A stretch of DNA of 64,000 nucleotides from an uncultured Eubacteriales bacterium (GTDB taxonomy: Bacteria; Bacillota; Clostridia; Christensenellales; CAG-138), in assembly GCA_902801845.1 (NCBI GenBank), contig CADCJW010000004.1, forward strand, positions 195,936 to 259,935, in the 5' to 3' direction. The notes under the pieces were generated by a model. It searched no databases. It was not told the DNA's origin and saw only the letters and a program-made list of their open reading frames with translations. Below are positions 53,185 to 61,134 of this stretch, in pieces. The position numbers and the translations under genes were made by a program. Every line of letters begins with the position of its first letter. Position 1 is the first letter of the stretch.

Positions 53185-54062
53185 TACAGCGTCCTCTTGC
53201 TTCGGCGGATAGCCGCAAGTCTATCCATGTCCCCGTAACGGATCTCATGATCCAGTGCTTCGATGATCTTATTCTTTCTCTTCAGGAAAACGGGACCGGA
53301 CAGATGGATGCCGGAGGTATGGTGGGTGTTGAAATAGCAGTCGCAGGTCAGGTGCTCCACGAAAACCTTCAGCTCGATCAGCATTTCTTTCTCCGTAAGC
53401 GGAGTAAACGCACCGCGTTCGGCTTCCTCAAGAAGCGGTGTGCCGGGGAAAAGCGTCAATCCGCCGGTACCGACGAGCATGGGGTTGCACCGACTGAAAA
53501 GCTCCGCGGAGTGGATCGCGTGATCCATACTGTGTTCTTTCCCGGCGACGCCGTTGAGAAAGCAGAGCCAGAAGTCGATTCCTGCTTCCGTCAGCTTTCC
53601 GCACTGTTCGATAATGTCTGCCGCACGGCAATTCTTGTTGACACGTTCCAGTGTCCAGTCATCGCCGCTTTCCGATCCCAGCGAGATCTCGCGCAGCCCC
53701 ATTTCTTTCAGGTTTTTCAGCTGCTCAACCGTTTTGTTCCGGATATCTGTAACTCTGGTACATGCGTAAATGTACTCCATCCTGGGCAGGTATTTGTTTA
53801 TCATCTCAAGGATCGGCGCCAGTTTATCATAGGTCATGCAGAGCGGATTAGCCGAAAGCAGCTGGATCGTCTTTGCATTCGGGTCGCTCTCGGCAAGCTC
53901 ACAAAGGTCTTCTTCGATCCATTCCATCGGGGACATCCGAAAGGGGACTTCCTTGTACATCGTGCAGAACTTGCACTTGTTGTGCGTGCAGCCCTGCGTG
54001 ATCTCCAAAAGCGGCCATGTCGGCCAATACGGGTTGCGGTATACGGTTCCTGTAAAATGCAT
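53184..54062 (-). CDS. Radical SAM protein
   Basis: This 292-residue enzyme has the cluster motif GCTHNKCKFCTMYKEVP, with C-x4-C-x2-C spacing (one residue longer than the classic C-x3-C-x2-C) as in a subgroup of COG1032-like proteins. LREISLGSESGDDWTLERV and GTGGLTLFPGTPLLEEAERG follow. Its substrate is unknown. It lies in a minus-strand run with a DUF3795 protein, a flavodoxin-like reductase and a nitroreductase. Confidence 0.85.
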   Translation of the reverse strand: MHFTGTVYRNPYWPTWPLLEITQGCTHNKCKFCTMYKEVPFRMSPMEWIEEDLCELAESDPNAKTIQLLSANPLCMTYDKLAPILEMINKYLPRMEYIYACTRVTDIRNKTVEQLKNLKEMGLREISLGSESGDDWTLERVNKNCRAADIIEQCGKLTEAGIDFWLCFLNGVAGKEHSMDHAIHSAELFSRCNPMLVGTGGLTLFPGTPLLEEAERGAFTPLTEKEMLIELKVFVEHLTCDCYFNTHHTSGIHLSGPVFLKRKNKIIEALDHEIRYGDMDRLAAIRRSKRTL

Positions 54063-54074
54063 GGTTCTTCTCCT

Positions 54075-54725
54075 TTACCAGCCTTCCCGAACCATCTGCG
54101 CGCCGAGCGCGAACGCTTTTTCCTGCTCCTTCGGGAACACGGTTTCGTGCCGTTCCTGCTTGGCGGCAGGGTTGAACATCGTCCAGTTGTAACGGCTGTA
54201 ATCCTTCACCTGCAGCGTATCGCCTGCGATCATGACCTTTGTATTGCCCACCGCGTCGTTCAGCGCCTTCTGATACGCCTTCAAGGTTTTCCGATAGCCG
54301 ATGACCGGATAGTATTCCTCGGGGCAGTTGCTTGTCATGAGGAACAGGACGGGAATCTTCCGAATGTCATACCGATGCGGATCCTTCCGATACGTCAGAG
54401 ACTGAAAGACCAACCGTTCGTAAAGCGCACGGAACCCTGCAGAAGCATCCCCAAGATAGTTCGGTGTGCCGATGACCAGTCCGTCCGCCTCGCGGATCGC
54501 TTCCAGCACCGGCGCAAGTCCGTCTTTATAAACACATTTTCCTTCATTTGGCGCGAGCTTGCAGGCGAAGCAGGACATGTAGCCATGCACTTTCTCCAGT
54601 CGGTACAGGTCAAACACCTGCACCTCGGCGCCTTCCGCTTCCGCGCCTTTCGCCGCTTCCCGCACCAGAGTCCCGGTATTCATGTTGGTGCGCGGGCTGC
54701 AGTTCACAACAACGATCTTTTTCAT
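54075..54725 (-). CDS. NAD(P)H-dependent FMN reductase / flavodoxin-fold protein
   Basis: This 216-residue protein has the flavodoxin-like FMN reductase fold. VVVNCSPRTNMNTGTLVRE binds the FMN phosphate, CFACKLAPNEGKCVYKDGL has a small cysteine cluster as in iron-sulfur flavoproteins, and VIGTPNYLGDASAGFRALYE stacks on the flavin. It is followed by the radical SAM gene. It may supply electrons to neighbouring enzymes. Confidence 0.85.
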   Translation of the reverse strand: MKKIVVVNCSPRTNMNTGTLVREAAKGAEAEGAEVQVFDLYRLEKVHGYMSCFACKLAPNEGKCVYKDGLAPVLEAIREADGLVIGTPNYLGDASAGFRALYERLVFQSLTYRKDPHRYDIRKIPVLFLMTSNCPEEYYPVIGYRKTLKAYQKALNDAVGNTKVMIAGDTLQVKDYSRYNWTMFNPAAKQERHETVFPKEQEKAFALGAQMVREGW

Positions 54726-54735
54726 AGCAGCCTCC

Positions 54736-55260
54736 TTACAGCTCGGTCACGAAGTTCTCAAGCGGCATGCGCTTAAAGTGCCATGCGTTGGGTTTCGCCT
54801 TCTCCGAGGGATAGCCCATGGCGAACATCATGACCGGGATGATATTCCCCGGCAGGTCAAAGACCTCAGAAACGGTCTTGGCGTCGAAGCCGCGGAGCCA
54901 GACGTTGTGAATGCCGAGTTCCTCCGCTTCATACATCATCGTGGTCGCGGCGATACTTGCGTCCTGCTCGCCGGAGTTGTAATGATCAAACATGCGGTCG
55001 TGCGGCGCTTTCCACACGGTATTCAGGTCGTAGCAGACCAGCAGCATCAGCGGGGCGTTGTAGTGGAACGGCGTCACCGTTCTTGCCTTTGCCAGCGCTT
55101 CGGGGCTTTTCAGCACGTAGAAGCGCTGCGGCTGATAGTTGCAGGCGGTGGGTACGATGCGCCCAGCTTCCAGGATCTTGTCCAGCTTTTCCTGCTCTAC
55201 GGGGCGGGAATCAAAAAAACGTTCCGAATACCGGTTCTTTGCCAAGGTTAAAAAGTCCAT
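54736..55260 (-). CDS. Nitroreductase-family flavoprotein
   Basis: This 174-residue FMN protein begins MDFLTLAKNRYSERFFDSRP, the family's phosphate-binding RxSxR-type start, with ACNYQPQRFYVL next and IPVMMFAMGYPSEKAKPN near the end. It uses NAD(P)H to reduce quinones, nitro compounds or flavins. It is divergent from a TetR-type regulator gene 131 bases away and heads the minus-strand run of redox genes, so that regulator probably controls it. Confidence 0.88.
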   Translation of the reverse strand: MDFLTLAKNRYSERFFDSRPVEQEKLDKILEAGRIVPTACNYQPQRFYVLKSPEALAKARTVTPFHYNAPLMLLVCYDLNTVWKAPHDRMFDHYNSGEQDASIAATTMMYEAEELGIHNVWLRGFDAKTVSEVFDLPGNIIPVMMFAMGYPSEKAKPNAWHFKRMPLENFVTEL

Positions 55261-55307
55261 ATGATCCTCCTGATCTGTTTTCTTTGCACCTATTTTATAA
55301 AAATATG

Positions 55308-55373
55308 TTGCGTATTACCATATACAGAAGTATAATAATAGAAGATAATCTTACAATTATAGATTATTGTAAG
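55308..55373 (+). promoter_or_regulatory. Promoter and operator of the TetR gene
   Basis: TTGCGT (55308-55313) and TATAAT (55331-55336) are separated by 17 bp. CTTACAAT (55350-55357) and ATTGTAAG (55366-55373) form an eight-base inverted repeat downstream of the start point, a probable site for the encoded regulator. Confidence 0.6.
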
Positions 55374-55391
55374 AACGACGGAGGAGTGTTA

Positions 55392-55916
55392 ATGGCAGAA
55401 ATCACAAAACTGTGGATCGCGGACAAGATGCGGGAGCTGATGAAGCACAAATCCATCGACAAGATCCGCGTCACCGAAATCTGCAAAACGGCGGATATCG
55501 AGCGTCCGACCTTTTATTATCATTTCAAGGATAAGTACGAGCTTGTGGCGTGGATGTTCTGTACGGACGCCTACGGCACAGACCTTACCTCCGTTGCCTC
55601 CGCGGCCGCAGGGATGAACAAGATGAAGCAGGAGATCCTGTTTTACAAGCGCGCGTATGAAGATTCGTCACAAAACGCCTTATGGCATTATATGCTCGAG
55701 TACTTTGTGCGCAGCTATACTGATCTTGCCAGGAAAAAGCTGCATACCGAGGTCCTCGATCCGCAGCTTGCGTACAGCATTCGGTTCTATTGCATGGGCG
55801 CCGTCGGCATGACGCAGGAATGGGTGCTTTATGACAACATCACCTCGGCGGAAACCGTTGTACAGATGATGTTCGCGTCCATGCCGGAGAACATGCGAAG
55901 GATTTATTTCCTGTAA
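55392..55916 (+). CDS. TetR-family transcriptional regulator
   Basis: This 174-residue protein begins with a TetR helix-turn-helix (IRVTEICKTADIERPTFYYHF at about residues 24-44) and has a helical ligand domain ending in MPENMRRIYFL. GGAGG precedes the ATG. It is divergent from the nitroreductase gene, with an inverted repeat between them. The ligand is unknown. Confidence 0.9.
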   Translation: MAEITKLWIADKMRELMKHKSIDKIRVTEICKTADIERPTFYYHFKDKYELVAWMFCTDAYGTDLTSVASAAAGMNKMKQEILFYKRAYEDSSQNALWHYMLEYFVRSYTDLARKKLHTEVLDPQLAYSIRFYCMGAVGMTQEWVLYDNITSAETVVQMMFASMPENMRRIYFL

Positions 55917-55990
55917 ACGCAGTTCTTTATGATGCCGTGCTGGATCTATTATTGTTCAATAGATACATTGTATATCAATATGTCCATTTA

Positions 55991-56095
55991 GTGGCGGGGG
56001 AGATTTTCATTGAGTACGCAAATGAAGCATTCCCGTTCCTGCTGGGCAGAAAGGGCACTTTTGACAGAGAAGGCGTATACTTATCGGTGATTTGA
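55991..56095 (+). repeat. A-type intergenic repeat, copy 2
   Basis: The block reads VAGEIFIEYANEAFPFLLGR and ends with TGA at 56093. It aligns with 32290-32394 over 34 codons with 24 base differences: 9 at first, 3 at second and 12 at third codon positions. A weak hairpin (ATCTATT/AATAGAT) lies upstream near 55942-55962. Confidence 0.65.
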
Positions 56096-56189
56096 AGATG
56101 GCCTCGTTCTCTGGCGAACAACCTGGGTTTTCTCGTGTAAATGCGCATCTGCTGGATACATGACGCGGGGGTCATTGAATCACGCAGAA

Positions 56190-56222
56190 ATACGATAAAA
56201 CAGCACGGAAAGCCCGTGCTGT
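56190..56222 (-). terminator. Terminator of the NifX-FKBP gene
   Basis: ACAGCACGG pairs with CCGTGCTGT around a short loop and is followed on the minus strand by TTTATC. Confidence 0.7.
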
Positions 56223-56239
56223 TTGATTATGAGGTGTCG

Positions 56240-57088
56240 TTATTCCGATACTTCGATCAATTCGATCGTAAAGTTCAGTTCCTTGCCCGCCATTTCGTGA
56301 TTGGCGTCGAACGTGATCGTGGTTTCGTCCTTTGCGACGACCTTGACCGGCACCGGTTGACCGTACGCGTTTCGCAGATACACCCGTTGTCCGACCGAAA
56401 CGCTCTCTGCGCTAGGCATGCGCGCGATCTCGACGGAGAAGATCGCGTTGGGATCGGACTCGCCGTACGCTTCGGCGGGGGAGAGATGCACTTCTTTGAT
56501 CTCGCCGACTTCCATATCCGCAACTGCGGCGTCAAAGCCTTTGATCATCTGACCGATGCCGCAGATAAACTCCAACGGTTCGCCGCGATCATACGAGGAA
56601 TCGAACTGCGTCCCGTCGTTGAACGTGCCGCGATAGTGCGTGCGGACCTTTTTGCCGACGTTTTTACCCGTAAGCTCCGGCTCCGTGTGACAACCGGCGC
56701 ATCCGCCTTCGCCGCACGAGGCATGTCCATCGTCGTGACAGGAATGGCCTTCTTCATGGTGATGGTCACAGTTCGCTCCGGTATTTTTCAATTCTCCCCG
56801 AAGAAACGCTTCCACCGCTTCATCGGCGCTGCCTTTTGCACCGGCGCAAAGCTCGACGCCGTTTTCCTCCAAAGCAGCCTGTGCGCCGCCGCCGATGCCG
56901 CCGCAGATCAGAACGTTGATCTTTCGCTCCCTGAGAAGTCCGGCAAGCGCTTCATGACCGCTGCCGTCAGAACCGATCAGCTCGGAAGAAACAATCCTGC
57001 CGTCCTTTACCTCATAAACCTTGAACGTCTCCGTATGTCCGAAGTGCTGAAACACATCGCCGTTTTCATACGTCACAGCAATTCTCAT
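56240..57088 (-). CDS. NifX-like domain fused to FKBP/SlyD-type peptidyl-prolyl isomerase
   Basis: This 282-residue protein has an N-terminal NifX/NafY-like domain (MRIAVTYENGDVFQHFGHTE, LICGGIGGGAQAALEENGV). A linker rich in His and Cys follows (about residues 110-140: CDHHHEEGHSCHDDGH, CGEGGCAGCH). The C-terminal FKBP domain of the SlyD type has RGTFNDGTQFDSSYDRGEPL and GQMIKGFDAAVADMEVGE, with an insert-in-flap region. The ATG follows AAGGAGAG. Its first domain closely resembles that of the protein at 51571. SlyD proteins deliver nickel, so metal handling with a folding activity is plausible. Confidence 0.83.
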   Translation of the reverse strand: MRIAVTYENGDVFQHFGHTETFKVYEVKDGRIVSSELIGSDGSGHEALAGLLRERKINVLICGGIGGGAQAALEENGVELCAGAKGSADEAVEAFLRGELKNTGANCDHHHEEGHSCHDDGHASCGEGGCAGCHTEPELTGKNVGKKVRTHYRGTFNDGTQFDSSYDRGEPLEFICGIGQMIKGFDAAVADMEVGEIKEVHLSPAEAYGESDPNAIFSVEIARMPSAESVSVGQRVYLRNAYGQPVPVKVVAKDETTITFDANHEMAGKELNFTIELIEVSE

Positions 57089-57178
57089 TCAATACTCTCC
57101 TTATTTCCGATATTGCGTCCATTATAACAAGACTTGCCTAAACGTGCAATCTACAGCTAAAAATTTAAAAAAGCGATT

Positions 57179-57220
57179 TGTAACAATGTTACAGAAGACG
57201 GTTTACTTGTATGGTACACT
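57179..57220 (+). promoter_or_regulatory. Crp/Fnr-type site and promoter of the thioredoxin operon
   Basis: TGTAACAATGTTACA at 57179-57193 is a perfect palindrome with TGT/ACA ends, the Crp/Fnr pattern. A TACACT -10 element at 57215-57220 puts the site centre at about -41, the class II activator position. The Crp/Fnr-family gene at 60010 is the last gene of this operon. Confidence 0.6.
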
Positions 57221-57250
57221 TCGGGTATACTGAAACAGGAGGATTAGAAA

Positions 57251-57553
57251 ATGCTGACGATCACGAAGGATAATTTCAATGCGCAGGTCCTGCAGTCGGA
57301 CAAACCTGTACTGCTGGATTTCTGGGCGACCTGGTGCGGACCTTGCCGCATGTTCGCGCCGATCCTGGCGCAGTTTGCCGAGAAGCACCCGGAGATCAAG
57401 GTCGGCAAGGTGGATGTGGACGAAGAGCCGGAGCTGGCGATGGAACACAGGATCGTGAGCATCCCCTCATTGGTTTTGTTCCGCGATGGGAAGCTCGAAA
57501 AGACAGCGGTCGGCGCTATGCCGCTCGCTGCGCTGGAAAACTGGATACGATAA
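57251..57553 (+). CDS. Thioredoxin
   Basis: This 100-residue protein has the thioredoxin active site WCGPC (residues 28-32) in LLDFWATWCGPCRMF and the cis-proline segment VSIPSLVLF. It reduces protein disulfides in the cytoplasm. It begins an operon with a CoA-disulfide-reductase-like fusion and a Crp/Fnr regulator, so it may supply or accept electrons for sulfur chemistry there. AGGAGG precedes the ATG. Confidence 0.95.
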   Translation: MLTITKDNFNAQVLQSDKPVLLDFWATWCGPCRMFAPILAQFAEKHPEIKVGKVDVDEEPELAMEHRIVSIPSLVLFRDGKLEKTAVGAMPLAALENWIR

Positions 57554-57566
57554 TCAGGAGGTGTCC

Positions 57567-60029
57567 ATGAGCGAACAGAGAAAAACCGTCATCATCGGCG
57601 GCGTTGCCGGCGGCGCAAGCTGCGCAGCCCGATTGAGAAGACTGGACGCGGACCGCGAGATTGTCATTTTGGAGCGGGGCCCGTATATTTCCTACGCGAA
57701 CTGCGGCCTGCCGTATCACGTGGGCGACGTGATCAAAAACCGGAGTGCGCTCCTCCTGATGACGCCTGAGCGCATGTGGGAACGGTTCCGCATCGACGTG
57801 CGCGTGCAGAACGAAGTAACGAAGATCGACCGCGTGAAGAAGACGGTCACCGTCCGAAAAACCGAGACCGGTGAAACGTACGAGCAGCCCTACGACGATC
57901 TGGTGATCGCAACCGGTTCGTCGCCGCTGCGTCCGCGCATCCCCGGCATCGATACCCCGAGGATCAAAACACTGTGGACCGTGCCCGACACGGACGAGAT
58001 CCGCGCCATGGTGCAGAGCGGTACGCTGAGGACCGTGGCGGTGATCGGCGGCGGGTTCATCGGCCTCGAGATGGCGGAGAACCTGCATCACGCGGGCCTT
58101 CAGGTGTCGCTCATCGAAGCTCTCGATCAGGTCATGGCGCCGGTTGACTTTGAGATGGCCCAGATGCTCCACGAAAATATCCGCAGCCACGGCGTGAAGC
58201 TGCACCTTTCCGACGGCGTGGACAGCTTCAAAGAGCAGGGCGAGCAGGTGGTCGTCACCCTGAAAAGCGGCACGGAAGTCACGGCGGATCTGGTGATCCT
58301 GTCCATCGGCGTGCGGCCGAACAGCGCACTTGCAAGGGACGCAGGGCTTAAGCTCAATGAACGCGGAGGGATCGTCGTGGACGAACACATGCGCACCAAT
58401 GATCCGTCTGTCTATGCCGTGGGCGACGTGATCGAGGTGGAGGACTTTGTGTTCAAAGGCCGCACCATGGTACCGCTGGCGGGTCCTGCCAACAAGCAGG
58501 GCAGGATCGTGGCGGACGTGCTGGCGGGCAGGGATTCCACGTACAAGGGCACTCAGGGCTCCTCAGTCGCCAAGGTCTTCGGCCTTACCGTCGCGTCCAC
58601 CGGCGCTAACGAGAAGACGCTCAAAAAGCGCGGCATGGAGAAGGGCGCCGACTACGAAAGCCTGATCATCACCCAGAATTCCCATGCGGGCTACTATCCC
58701 GGCGCCACGCCCATGACGCTGAAGCTCCTGTTCGCACCCGATTCTGGACGCATATTCGGCGCACAAATCGTGGGCCGCGAAGGCGTGGACAAGCGCATCG
58801 ACACCATCGGCGTCACCATGCGGCTGGGCGGCACGGCTTCCGATCTCAAGGATCTTGAGCTTGCCTATGCGCCGCCGTATTCGTCGGCGAAGGATCCCGT
58901 CAACATGGCGGGGTATGTGGCGGAGAACATCCGCACGGGGCTCGTCAGGATCGCCCCCTACGACGCGCCGATGACCGATCCGGAGGCAACGCTTCTGGAT
59001 GTGCGCGAGGAGGCGGAGGTCATGGCGTACGCCGTGCCAAACGCGATCAACATCCCGCTCGGCAAGCTTCGCGTAAGAATGAACGAGCTCGATCCTGAAA
59101 AGCGCATCATCGTGCTCTGCGGGATCGGCGTCCGCGCCTATACGGCTGCACGCATCCTGGATCAGAACGGATTCAAAAATGCGGAAGTCTACCCGGGCGG
59201 CGTTCGCCTGTATCAGGCTAACTATCCCGAACCAGAAGAAGAACCGATCGCGGACGTTAAGAAGGAGGTCTCCGTGGAACAGGCAACCATTACGAACAAG
59301 ATCCGCCTGGACTGCTGCGGCATGCAGTGCCCTGGCCCGATCATGGAGGTGTTCAGATCCGTCAAAGAGATGAAGGACGGCGAGCTTCTGGAGGTCTCCG
59401 CGTCCGATCCGGGCTTTGCGAAGGACATCGCTTCCTGGTGCAAGCGCACCGGCAACACGCTGGTTTCCAACGAGGAGCGCGACGGCGCATACGTCGCCAT
59501 TATCCGCCGCGGAACGAACGCGCCTGCCGTGCAGAAGGCAGCGCAGGCCGACGCTGCGCCGAAGGGCAAGACCATCATCGTGTTCGACGGCGATATGGAT
59601 AAAGTGCTGGCGAGCTTCGTCATCGCAAACGGCGCTTTAGCCATGGGCCGGCCGGTGACCATGTTCTTCACCTTCTGGGGATTGACTGCCCTTCGCAAGA
59701 CGGAAAAGGTGCCGGTAAAGAAGTCTTTGATTGAGAAGATGTTCGGGTTCATGCTGCCTCGGGGTGCAGGGAAGCTCAAGCTGTCCAAGATGAACATGGG
59801 CGGCATGGGCACCGCCATGATGCAGGGTATCATGAAGGACAAGAACATCGACTCGCTGGAGACCATGATGAAGAAGGCAATGGAAAACGGCGTCAAGATC
59901 ATCGCCTGCTCCATGAGCATGGACGTTATGGGTATCCATCCCGAGGAACTGATCGACGGCGTGGAGATCGGCGGCGTCGGCACGTATTTGGGCGACGCGG
60001 AGGAATCCGATGTCAACCTCTTCATCTGA
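57567..60029 (+). CDS. CoA-disulfide reductase-like flavoprotein with rhodanese, TusA and DsrE-like domains
   Basis: This 820-residue protein chains four modules. Residues 1-450 are a CoA-disulfide/persulfide reductase, with an FAD motif VIIGGVAGGASCAARLRRL, redox Cys46 in YANCGLPYHVGD and GDVIEVEDFVFKG. About 465-560 is a rhodanese domain with Cys518 in LCGIGVRAYTAARIL. About 575-650 is a TusA domain with the CGMQCPGPIM motif, Cys588. From about 665 a DsrE-family domain follows (VFDGDMDKVLASFVIANGAL). All four carry sulfur-transfer cysteines. It probably moves persulfide sulfur from CoA or thioredoxin. The ATG at 57567 follows AGGAGG. Confidence 0.87.
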   Translation: MSEQRKTVIIGGVAGGASCAARLRRLDADREIVILERGPYISYANCGLPYHVGDVIKNRSALLLMTPERMWERFRIDVRVQNEVTKIDRVKKTVTVRKTETGETYEQPYDDLVIATGSSPLRPRIPGIDTPRIKTLWTVPDTDEIRAMVQSGTLRTVAVIGGGFIGLEMAENLHHAGLQVSLIEALDQVMAPVDFEMAQMLHENIRSHGVKLHLSDGVDSFKEQGEQVVVTLKSGTEVTADLVILSIGVRPNSALARDAGLKLNERGGIVVDEHMRTNDPSVYAVGDVIEVEDFVFKGRTMVPLAGPANKQGRIVADVLAGRDSTYKGTQGSSVAKVFGLTVASTGANEKTLKKRGMEKGADYESLIITQNSHAGYYPGATPMTLKLLFAPDSGRIFGAQIVGREGVDKRIDTIGVTMRLGGTASDLKDLELAYAPPYSSAKDPVNMAGYVAENIRTGLVRIAPYDAPMTDPEATLLDVREEAEVMAYAVPNAINIPLGKLRVRMNELDPEKRIIVLCGIGVRAYTAARILDQNGFKNAEVYPGGVRLYQANYPEPEEEPIADVKKEVSVEQATITNKIRLDCCGMQCPGPIMEVFRSVKEMKDGELLEVSASDPGFAKDIASWCKRTGNTLVSNEERDGAYVAIIRRGTNAPAVQKAAQADAAPKGKTIIVFDGDMDKVLASFVIANGALAMGRPVTMFFTFWGLTALRKTEKVPVKKSLIEKMFGFMLPRGAGKLKLSKMNMGGMGTAMMQGIMKDKNIDSLETMMKKAMENGVKIIACSMSMDVMGIHPEELIDGVEIGGVGTYLGDAEESDVNLFI

Positions 60030-60690
60030 AATCAGAAAGCAGCTTTCGGCGCTCCCTTTCTGGGGAGCGCTGACGGCGCGCGAACAGGAAACCATGCAGT
60101 CCTGCGCTCAGATCAGAAGCTATGCAAGGGACGAGCTGATCTACTCCAAGGAGCAGGAATGTCTCGGGCTCATCCGTGTGCTGTCCGGCTCGGTCCGCAC
60201 GTTCATGCTGTCCGCCGAAGGCAGGGAGGTGCGGCTCTATCGCGTCGACGAAAAAGACACGGACGTGTTGTCTGCATCATGCGTGATGAATCAGATCACA
60301 TTTGAAACGCAGATGGTCGCGGATTCCGACTGTACGCTGTTGATCGTGCCGGCGGTCTGTCTGTCTAATTTCAAGGAGAATAACCTGCATGTACGCAGTT
60401 TCCTGTTTGAAAAGCTAGGCGAACGGTTTTCCGACGTAATGCTGAAGATGCAGGCAATCCTGTTTACGCGGCTGGACCAACGGATCGCACAAGCGCTCCT
60501 TTCACGCGGCAGCACGACCGTACGTATCACCCACGAACAGCTGGCCGGCGAGATCAACTCGACGCGCGAAGCCGTCTCCCGCATTTTGAAAGACATGGAG
60601 CGTCAATCTCTGATCCGTCTCGGCAGAGGACAGATCACGCTTTCCGATCCCGACGCGCTGCGCATGCTCGCTGGCGAAGAGAACCCGTAA
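60010..60690 (+). CDS. Crp/Fnr-family transcriptional regulator
   Basis: This 226-residue protein has an N-terminal cyclic-nucleotide-binding-like domain and a C-terminal winged helix (VRITHEQLAGEINSTREAVS then RILKDMERQSLIRLGRGQIT). Its several cysteines do not match the classic Fnr cluster set at the N-terminus, so the signal may be redox or a sulfur compound instead of oxygen through 4Fe-4S. Its start overlaps the end of the sulfur-transfer gene by 20 bases. A perfect Crp/Fnr-type palindrome upstream of the operon suggests self-activation. Confidence 0.9.
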   Translation: MSTSSSEIRKQLSALPFWGALTAREQETMQSCAQIRSYARDELIYSKEQECLGLIRVLSGSVRTFMLSAEGREVRLYRVDEKDTDVLSASCVMNQITFETQMVADSDCTLLIVPAVCLSNFKENNLHVRSFLFEKLGERFSDVMLKMQAILFTRLDQRIAQALLSRGSTTVRITHEQLAGEINSTREAVSRILKDMERQSLIRLGRGQITLSDPDALRMLAGEENP

Positions 60691-60728
60691 TCTCAGTTGA
60701 CTTTGTTGCAATGGGAGAAAACAATTTG

Positions 60729-60757
60729 CGGCACACCGAAACCCGGTGTGCCGCTCG
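60729..60757. terminator. Terminator after the sulfur operon
   Basis: TGCGGCACACCG pairs with CGGTGTGCCGC around a short loop. TCGCAACC follows on the + strand, and the minus-strand side is AT-rich. Confidence 0.6.
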
Positions 60758-60959
60758 CAACCAAACCGCACTGTTTTATGTTCATATTCTTGGTTCTATA
60801 GTCGAGAGGGAAACATATATGCCCATGTGATAAAGGAAGCCGACCAGAAAAACGCCGACATTTTGGCAAGCGTATTTCTGAAAAAGGCGTAGGGAAAGCC
60901 CGATTTTTCAAGGCAAGTTGAATTATTTGCATTGATTGCACGGCAACGAATAGAGCAAG

Positions 60960-60995
60960 AAAAGGAAAAAGCCCCAGATTTTGGGCTTTTTTAGT
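60960..60995. terminator. Bidirectional terminator before the LacI gene end
   Basis: AAAAAGCCC pairs with GGGCTTTTTT around a loop containing CAGATTTT, with T-runs on both strands. It separates the sulfur operon from the convergent LacI gene. Confidence 0.75.
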
Positions 60996-61060
60996 GGTTG
61001 CGGGGGAAGGATCCTTATCCTCGATACAGACTTGCCTGCCGATACTGTTCGCATATGAGC
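60996..61060 (+). repeat. B-type intergenic repeat, copy 4
   Basis: The block GGTTGCGGGGGAAGGATCCT with the ATACAGACTTGCCTGCCGAT stretch is a close match of copy 3 at 24716. Many differences between the two fall every third base. It directly follows a hairpin and T-run. Confidence 0.6.
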
Positions 61061-61134
61061 AGCATGGCATATAGAAGAGATGAAAAAACAGGAGGCGGTT
61101 CAAAGCCTCTTGATTTGTCATGCTTCGTAATATT

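Noticed and set aside
51571-57088. Nitrogenase gene cluster suggested by NifX-like domains
   Set aside because: No nifH, nifD, nifK or nifB-type gene is nearby. NifX-like domains of this kind occur widely outside nitrogen fixation.
60996-61060. B-type repeat as the 3' end of a degenerate tRNA (CCCCCGCAACCA on the minus strand)
   Set aside because: The expected TTCGA-type loop and T-stem pairing are missing in all copies.
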